Positions 16,290-22,202 of a stretch of DNA of 22,202 nucleotides are shown here, piece after piece. The stretch spans positions 1 through 22,202 of the forward strand of contig CAJPVJ010000232.1 in assembly GCA_905397405.1 (NCBI GenBank), read 5' to 3'. Both the position numbers and the translations under genes were made by a program. Source of the DNA: Oppiella nova. Its lineage: Eukaryota; Arthropoda; Arachnida; Sarcoptiformes; Oppiidae. The notes beneath the pieces are model-generated. The model made no database searches. It was not told where the DNA came from and saw nothing but the letters and a program-made list of their open reading frames with translations. Every line of letters starts with the position of its first letter. The stretch's first letter is position 1.

Positions 16290-16610
16290 TTGCGTGGAGC
16301 GTAATTTTGCGTAAAATTACTTAACTTTACCAGTAATTTACACTGTCAAAAATATTTAACGTAACTTTCAATTACAGTAAAATTCAATTCAAGAAAAATA
16401 AATAATATTGTTTGTAAGTTTTTTAATAAACGCGATCTGTTGAAAGAATATTCTCAATTTATTCAAGAATTTACATAAAAGACCGGGATAAATTGGATAA
16501 TAAACGTATATAAAATTTAGTATTTCTAGCCATTCTATCTCCATATAAATTACGCTAAAATGTAAAATTACGTAATATTAAGTAAAATTACACGTATTTT
16601 GAATCGTTAT
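16290..16610. repeat. Cluster of GTAAAATTAC-type words
   Basis: The word GTAAAATTA or its complement recurs about eight to ten times, often with GCGTAA or ACGTAA next to it (for example 16301-16320 and 16555-16592). The two ends look roughly inverted to each other. It could be a decayed foldback element or a short interspersed repeat array. Confidence 0.35.
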
Positions 16611-17312
16611 TTACAAAACATAAGTAAACCATTTATATGTTATCCTGGCATTTCATACATTTTCTAATACAGTGTTCACTTTATATGGGAACTCAATTTA
16701 TTAAAATGTCCTGTATAACTCACACTAGCAATTATCAAATCTTTATAAAATATTATTTGATTAACTAATTAAACTGAAAAAACTAATACCGGTATAAATT
16801 TGGTTAATCTTTTTATAGTGAATGAAAAATAAAGCGATTTATGAAAAAATGCGGAAATCAACAAAAGTTGACTCAAATTACTATTTATTAATTGTATTAT
16901 TTATTTCAATTTAATTATAGACTAATAATCGGATATTTATTATGAAAACCGATTTGTTTTCATAACTCTCCACAAGAAAGGGAGAAACCGTTCATCACTT
17001 GAGGCGTGATTTGAATTGTTTTGAAAAAGTTTTGAAAAAGTTTTGTTCACTAAAACTAATTGATTGTAAAATTGTCTGCAATTTGAATGCAAAACCCGGT
17101 TTACAATTACAGTTTCTGTGGATTATCTACCTGTGCTGAAATTATGGGCACAATATATATTAATCCATTCATTAAATCACTCAATGGTTACAGCATTTGC
17201 TACCGTTTCCCTCCCTTTCCTAACAAACAACTTTCACTTTTGGTATTCACTTCTAATCATAGGTTTTGGTGTATGTGTTGTCTGAATGGGCGCTCATGGC
17301 ATTAACCCCAAT

Positions 17313-17313
<1 letters not shown>
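16611..17313. other. Gene-free AT-rich DNA
   Basis: The less AT-rich part at 17087-17305 has a 72-codon plus-strand open frame, but the residue pattern matches nothing I know and no splice context supports it. I leave it unannotated as a gene. Confidence 0.4.

Positions 17314-17349
<36 letters not shown>
17314..17349. repeat. CT microsatellite
   Basis: An almost uninterrupted CT dinucleotide run of about 36 bases. Confidence 0.95.
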
Positions 17350-17356
<7 letters not shown>

Positions 17357-20300
17357 AATTCTATAATCATATTAAACGAATAAATTAGTATTTTTACAGA
17401 TATGTATACTTTATTTCTAATCCATATCCGGAAGCGCCCAAAAAGCACTACTTTTTCATTTTGTGTGTAAATGTGTGCGAAATATTATTACAGAATTTAT
17501 ACATTTTTAATTTCAATTATTTCTGTAAAAAATTAATAATTTATACTTCAAATTGTTAATTAATTTTATAAAGTCTAATGTCAGGAACTACTGTTTAACT
17601 ATATAAGGAATGTATGTTTAAAGGTGGATAATGTCTTAGCACACTACCAAATATTGGACATATTGAAATATTATCTATATATTATAAATTAGAGTAAATT
17701 TTTATAAAAAAATTACAATAAATTAAATGAACAATTCCATTTTTATGATTTCTTATTAATATTAATATTTTTATTTGTATCGTTCAATAAATAGTTAATA
17801 CAATTATCATGTAATAATGATAATACGATTGAAATGATTATCAATGAACTTAATCTTTTTTCTTTAGTTAACATTGAATATAATAACTTAATCAATGATA
17901 TTTTTATAATTACAAATTCATGTATGTGTATTGTTATATATTATATAATTTTAAATACTTAAATAGATTTTAAAAATAATTATGTGTGTTATTGGGGTTT
18001 TGCTTAGTAGTTTCAATTAGTAACTCAAGAATTTGTTGTTATTATATGGGATTTAACACAATATCAGTAATAATTTAGTTAATGCAACTAGTAATTACTT
18101 TAATTTAAAAATGAACAAATGTTTGATCATAGCGATACCAGAATCAAGGTATTGCAATACATGAATTTATTTACAATTACAAAAATTCATTTCACAAGTT
18201 AAGAGTGTGTTTTGTATACTTTTACATGTATAATATTAAATGGGATTGACATAAATAATTTAAATTAAAATGTATTATTGCCTTAAATGTGGGATTAATT
18301 TATGTTATTGTATAAATTATTAATCAAAATAACTAACAATACAATTTATGTATGGAATGCATATTTTGTAAATACCTAATATACTTGTATTCAAATAAGT
18401 TAATTATATTTTAAATTAAATTTACTGTTAAATACTTTGCCTTTTGCAATGGAAATACAAAAGTTTATATCAATACAGTTGTGTTGAAAATATAAAGTTT
18501 AAGTAAAACAGCGCACTCTATAATGGGAGCAACACATTATCAGTTTTATAATAAGTTTTAATTGAATTTTATTTAAACTATTTAAAATTAATTTATATTT
18601 TAATTTGTTATATTTATATACAGTATTTCTAAATAGCAAACAAACCTTTAATTCTAAATAATTATTGTTATTAAACATATTTGTATTATAATTTGTATTA
18701 TACATGTTTTGTATATACTGTACAGTAATTTAAAACTCAAAACTTATTTAATAAAATAGGTATTCTACAATTTAATTTGTATAATTTGCACATATTTATT
18801 TATCTACAATTTATAGATAAATGTTGAAATATTAATTATTTGTAATGCTGGTAGACATTTGACTAGATTTTATACCATTTATTTTATTAACCTTACACAT
18901 TATACAATATTTAAAAATGCTTTTATCACCTGTATACTGTATATTATATTTCAAGAATTTTTAGCAATTTATAAAAACTAAAACAATAAGGATATTGAAT
19001 TAAAATAATATCTCATTGTTTCATGTATTTGATAAATAAGATATCAATGTTGAAAATGTAAAATAAAACGATTGTATGGTTTATCTCAATTAAATCAGTC
19101 ATTAACTCTTCAATGACTCCCAGAATATAATATAAAAGATGAAAGGCTTGCGAAAAGTTTCTCCATTCAAATGAATCCCATTTATGTATGCTTTTGGTGG
19201 TGTCCGTCAAGACTGGGTGTAACACAACATTAATTATATAGAAATTATAAATATAGAAATATTCAGGGTCCTTCGGTGAATATAAAGAATAGAAATCAAT
19301 ATATATCTCATGAATTCATAATTAAATATTTCCTTAAAGAATAAATGCTTTTGTTTTTGGTTTCAAAATCAATATCTAAATGTCTGGAAGTGTCTGAAAG
19401 TAATAATTTATTGTAAAAATTATTTATATCTCTAATGGACTCCAATTAACTGCTAATTATTCGCTTAAATGTTATTTATAAACTAAAATTAAAATAAAAT
19501 TACAGTTTTCCTACAACTATATCTTACACCCTATAGTTATACAATTGAGTTAAAAATTAAAACAAATAATATGATTGCTATTTACTTTAATTATTGAATA
19601 TATACGTCTGTATACCTTAAAGTATCTTAAAAATAAATTTATATACTGTACTATATTAAAATATTAATTTTATGACAAATATTTACATATTAACAAAAAA
19701 CTTAAGTTTTAATAAAATTTATTAGAAACGATGAAATAATTTTTAATGATTTACAGGAATTTTTTATTATTTAAATTTTTTATTGTTTAAGATTTTGATT
19801 GAAAAGTCTGGCTTAGGCTTCGGTGTATTGAATGTTGGGATACGACCTAAAAATACAGAAACTAATGGAAAGGTAGGAAAGGTATGGAAAGGTATGCTTT
19901 GAAATTGAATGAATAAAAAGGAGAGCAAACATGCGTTAAATAAATTAAAAAGTATGTGATTGTAGGCGATGTCCAATCGCTGTGTCTTAGCCTTGATTTA
20001 TATATTGCTTATATTTTATAGTTTAAAATAAAGTGAAAATTATTGATACAAATCAAGAGAAAATATTTGAACACATTTTAGTTGTTTTTAAGGAAAAATC
20101 GATTCAAATATTTATTATAAATTTATTTCTTATTGCTTTAAAAACTGAGAAATTGATTACAATTAGAGATTAAAAATTATTATTTGCATTAACTTTACAT
20201 TCATTTAGTTGTCAACTCTATAACGAAATCATTTGAAACTATTTTGTTTAATATTTGACATAATGTTATAGTTTTCTCAAATAAAAATCAAATAATTATA

Positions 20301-20559
20301 CTGTATTAATTATTGTATTGAACTAAATTGAAAGTCAAAATTATAGCGTTTAACAGATTATGTAATTAAAATGAATTTAATATAAAGCCTATTATTAAGA
20401 ATTTATAGACATTAAGATCTAATAAACACGGAAGTTATATAACATATGGTGTCAATTAATAAATACATTTATAAAACATATTTCATATTAATATAAATGT
20501 TGTTTGTAAAATAACTTTTTTATATATGATTTTGTTGAATTAAAGATTTTAATGATTTA

Positions 20560-20563
<4 letters not shown>
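17350..20563. other. Gene-free AT-rich DNA
   Basis: No coding exon, RNA gene or element that I can support. Open frames on the minus strand at 18499-18705, 19013-19225 and 19767-19976 have AT-driven composition and no domain. A short GGAAAGGTA tandem (three imperfect copies) lies at about 19867-19893, and a 12-base palindrome TACTGTACAGTA at 18716-18727. Confidence 0.45.

Positions 20564-20598
<35 letters not shown>
20564..20598. repeat. CT microsatellite
   Basis: A CT dinucleotide run of about 35 bases. Confidence 0.95.
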
Positions 20599-20599
<1 letters not shown>

Positions 20600-21358
20600 A
20601 ATAATTTACATAATTTTTAATTAAAGAGTATTCATAAAAATAAAATTTTGTTTAAAAGAAATGAATACAAACAGATTATCTTCATTTTTATTACTCTCTA
20701 ATGAAATACTTGTGAATAAAAGAAAATTGTAAAACTTGCGAAAACTGTGAGTAAATGAGTATATCATACCTTACCGTATATTCTGATAAGAATTGAAATA
20801 AAAAACAATAATTGATAAATTGAAAATCAAATCGTAAAAAAGGCTTATAAAATGCAACATTAATTGTTGATTGAAATATTGAGGTATTTGCAAAATAGAT
20901 TATTTTAATTAATTATTTTTCTTTCTGTTTGCCACAGTTCTTGATCTCATTTATAACACATAAGGCTTATAAGAAAAACAATTCATAGAAAGTACAGTAC
21001 TATTACTCTGTCTGTACGTTCACATCAAATATATTGAACAATCAATTTATGTCTTAAACATGTCTTTATTCAGTATAAAGAGTTAATACCATTAAACCTC
21101 TAACCGTATATTCATATGTATGCGAAAGGTTTTGCGTCCAAAATTCATGCAATAATTTTTGTAAAAGATTAATAAGTCATACACACAGTGAACAAAAAAT
21201 TATACACTTTTTTACGAACATTAATAAATGCATTGAGAGTCTAAAAAATAATTACAAGGCGTGTATCTGTGCACTGCCAGAGTGTGAAGGCAATGATAGC
21301 CCTTCACAATATTCACTGGTATTTCTAATAAAGAAAAATCAAATACAAAATTTCACTC

Positions 21359-21361
<3 letters not shown>
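20599..21361. other. Gene-free AT-rich DNA
   Basis: Nothing recognised apart from a short hairpin (TGTGAAGG / CCTTCACA) near 21282-21309, too small to call. Confidence 0.4.

Positions 21362-21390
<29 letters not shown>
21362..21390. repeat. AG microsatellite
   Basis: An AG dinucleotide run of about 29 bases. Confidence 0.95.
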
Positions 21391-21393
<3 letters not shown>

Positions 21394-21700
21394 TAACATT
21401 AGAAAAATAAGACCTCATACAGTATCAAGGTTTTTTACGCCTGAATACAAGGCCATTCACTATCACTTGAGTTGATGTCTTGTGTTATCCCTTCCACTCT
21501 AGTGTTTGTTATAAATACCAATACATACACACAAAATAACACATGATATACGGTATGAGAGATAGAAATATAAATTAATTTATATTTATTTCGCTTTTAT
21601 ATTACATGTGTTTCACATCCAATTGCAGGGAATTCCCGGATTAATAAGATTTAACTGTATCTCCAATAAGTAATGAGAATATTCTCGATATTTCCATTTT
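21391..21700. other. Gene-free spacer between microsatellites
   Basis: No gene, RNA or mobile element recognised. Confidence 0.4.
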
Positions 21701-21736
21701 CTCTCTCTCTCTCTCTAACAAACAAACAAACAAACA
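21701..21736. repeat. Compound CT / AAAC microsatellite
   Basis: A CT run (21701-21716) is directly followed by about four to five copies of AAAC (to about 21736). Confidence 0.9.
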
Positions 21737-22176
21737 ATAAGACAATAATTGAATAATAAAAAGATAATTAAAAATGACTTGAGTTAAATACAAATACCAA
21801 AATAATTATAATATAGCAGCAATATAAATGGATTCAATTTATAAATTAAATATTTCATTACTAATTGACCCAATTTGAAAATTAAATCTTACACAAAGTA
21901 AATATATAGGATCATTTTCGTATACATTTAATATAAGTTTAATATATTTGAATTGTACTTAATTAGATAATATCTAGGCAAATTCTATTGATAAGTGACC
22001 AGGATTTGAAACTACTGTATTGATTAAAAATTTGCTAAATTGTCAAGATATTTGTATATTAATTTAATTTATTGTACTAAAAATCATTATTAATGAGAAA
22101 GCAAAATGCAAAGTAAACACATGATGTAAAAATATTTGACACTATCATTACTATTAATTATAAAAGATATGTGAAT
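21737..22176. other. Gene-free AT-rich DNA
   Basis: No gene, RNA or mobile element recognised. Confidence 0.4.
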
Positions 22177-22202
22177 GAGAGAGAGAGAGAGAGAGAGAGA
22201 GA
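22177..22202. repeat. AG microsatellite at window edge
   Basis: An AG run of at least 26 bases that continues past the end of the window. Confidence 0.95.

Noticed and set aside
17087-17305. 72-codon plus-strand open frame with several Cys
   Set aside because: No signal peptide, no splice sites forming a larger gene and no recognisable pattern; likely chance.
18499-19976. Minus-strand open frames of 68-70 codons (18499-18705, 19013-19225, 19767-19976)
   Set aside because: AT-driven composition, no domain and no adjacent exons in compatible phase.
1-22202. CRISPR arrays, operons or bacterial regulatory sites
   Set aside because: Spliced genes, poly(A) signals and eukaryotic mobile elements show a nuclear eukaryotic genome; no direct-repeat/spacer array is present.

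Overview
This is a strongly AT-rich eukaryotic window. It has short introns with GT-AG borders (most about 52-66 bases), TATA-type promoters, AATAAA poly(A) signals, many AG/CT microsatellites, and an RR-type (chitin_bind_4) cuticle protein gene. It therefore comes from an arthropod. The gene style is compatible with a mite or other chelicerate, but that placement is inference. No bacterial features were seen. All gene models below were assembled by hand from reading frames, splice signals and comparison between copies; no alignment or transcript data were used.

Layout. 157-512: a tRNA-derived SINE. About 500-4760: a tandem array of one locus in three states. These are a remnant with only promoter and 3' flank (about 540-1225), a 3'-truncated short-chain dehydrogenase/reductase (SDR) gene (1613-2246), and an intact four-exon SDR gene (3362-4515, 297 aa). 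A more diverged intact paralogue with the same exon lengths follows at 5489-6558 (291 aa). All copies that keep the 5' end start with a signal peptide, which is unusual for classical SDRs. 4766-5160 is a GC-richer relic whose first frame resembles the start of an OTU protease. 6710-7181 is a non-autonomous hAT transposon with a perfect 8-base target duplication. 8945-7395 (minus) is a retinol-dehydrogenase-like SDR (341 aa); its last intron is almost filled by a 235-base Tc1/mariner-type MITE. 10800-9661 (minus) is a secreted Cys-rich protein with an Asn-rich tail (281 aa), recovered as four exons. 11352-11282 (minus) folds as a pre-miRNA whose 3p arm carries the bantam seed. 14958-12643 (minus) is a secreted RR cuticle protein (306 aa). 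12052-11785 is an orphan terminal exon sharing its C-terminal motif. From about 15.2 kb to the end I see no genes, only AT-rich sequence, microsatellites and possible transposon debris.

The genes do not form a pathway that the sequence proves. The SDRs are separate oxidoreductases: two secreted or lumenal paralogues plus one membrane-anchored RDH type. The cuticle protein binds chitin. The most notable items are the bantam-seed hairpin, the decaying array of secreted SDR genes, and the mobile elements whose insertion footprints can be read directly.
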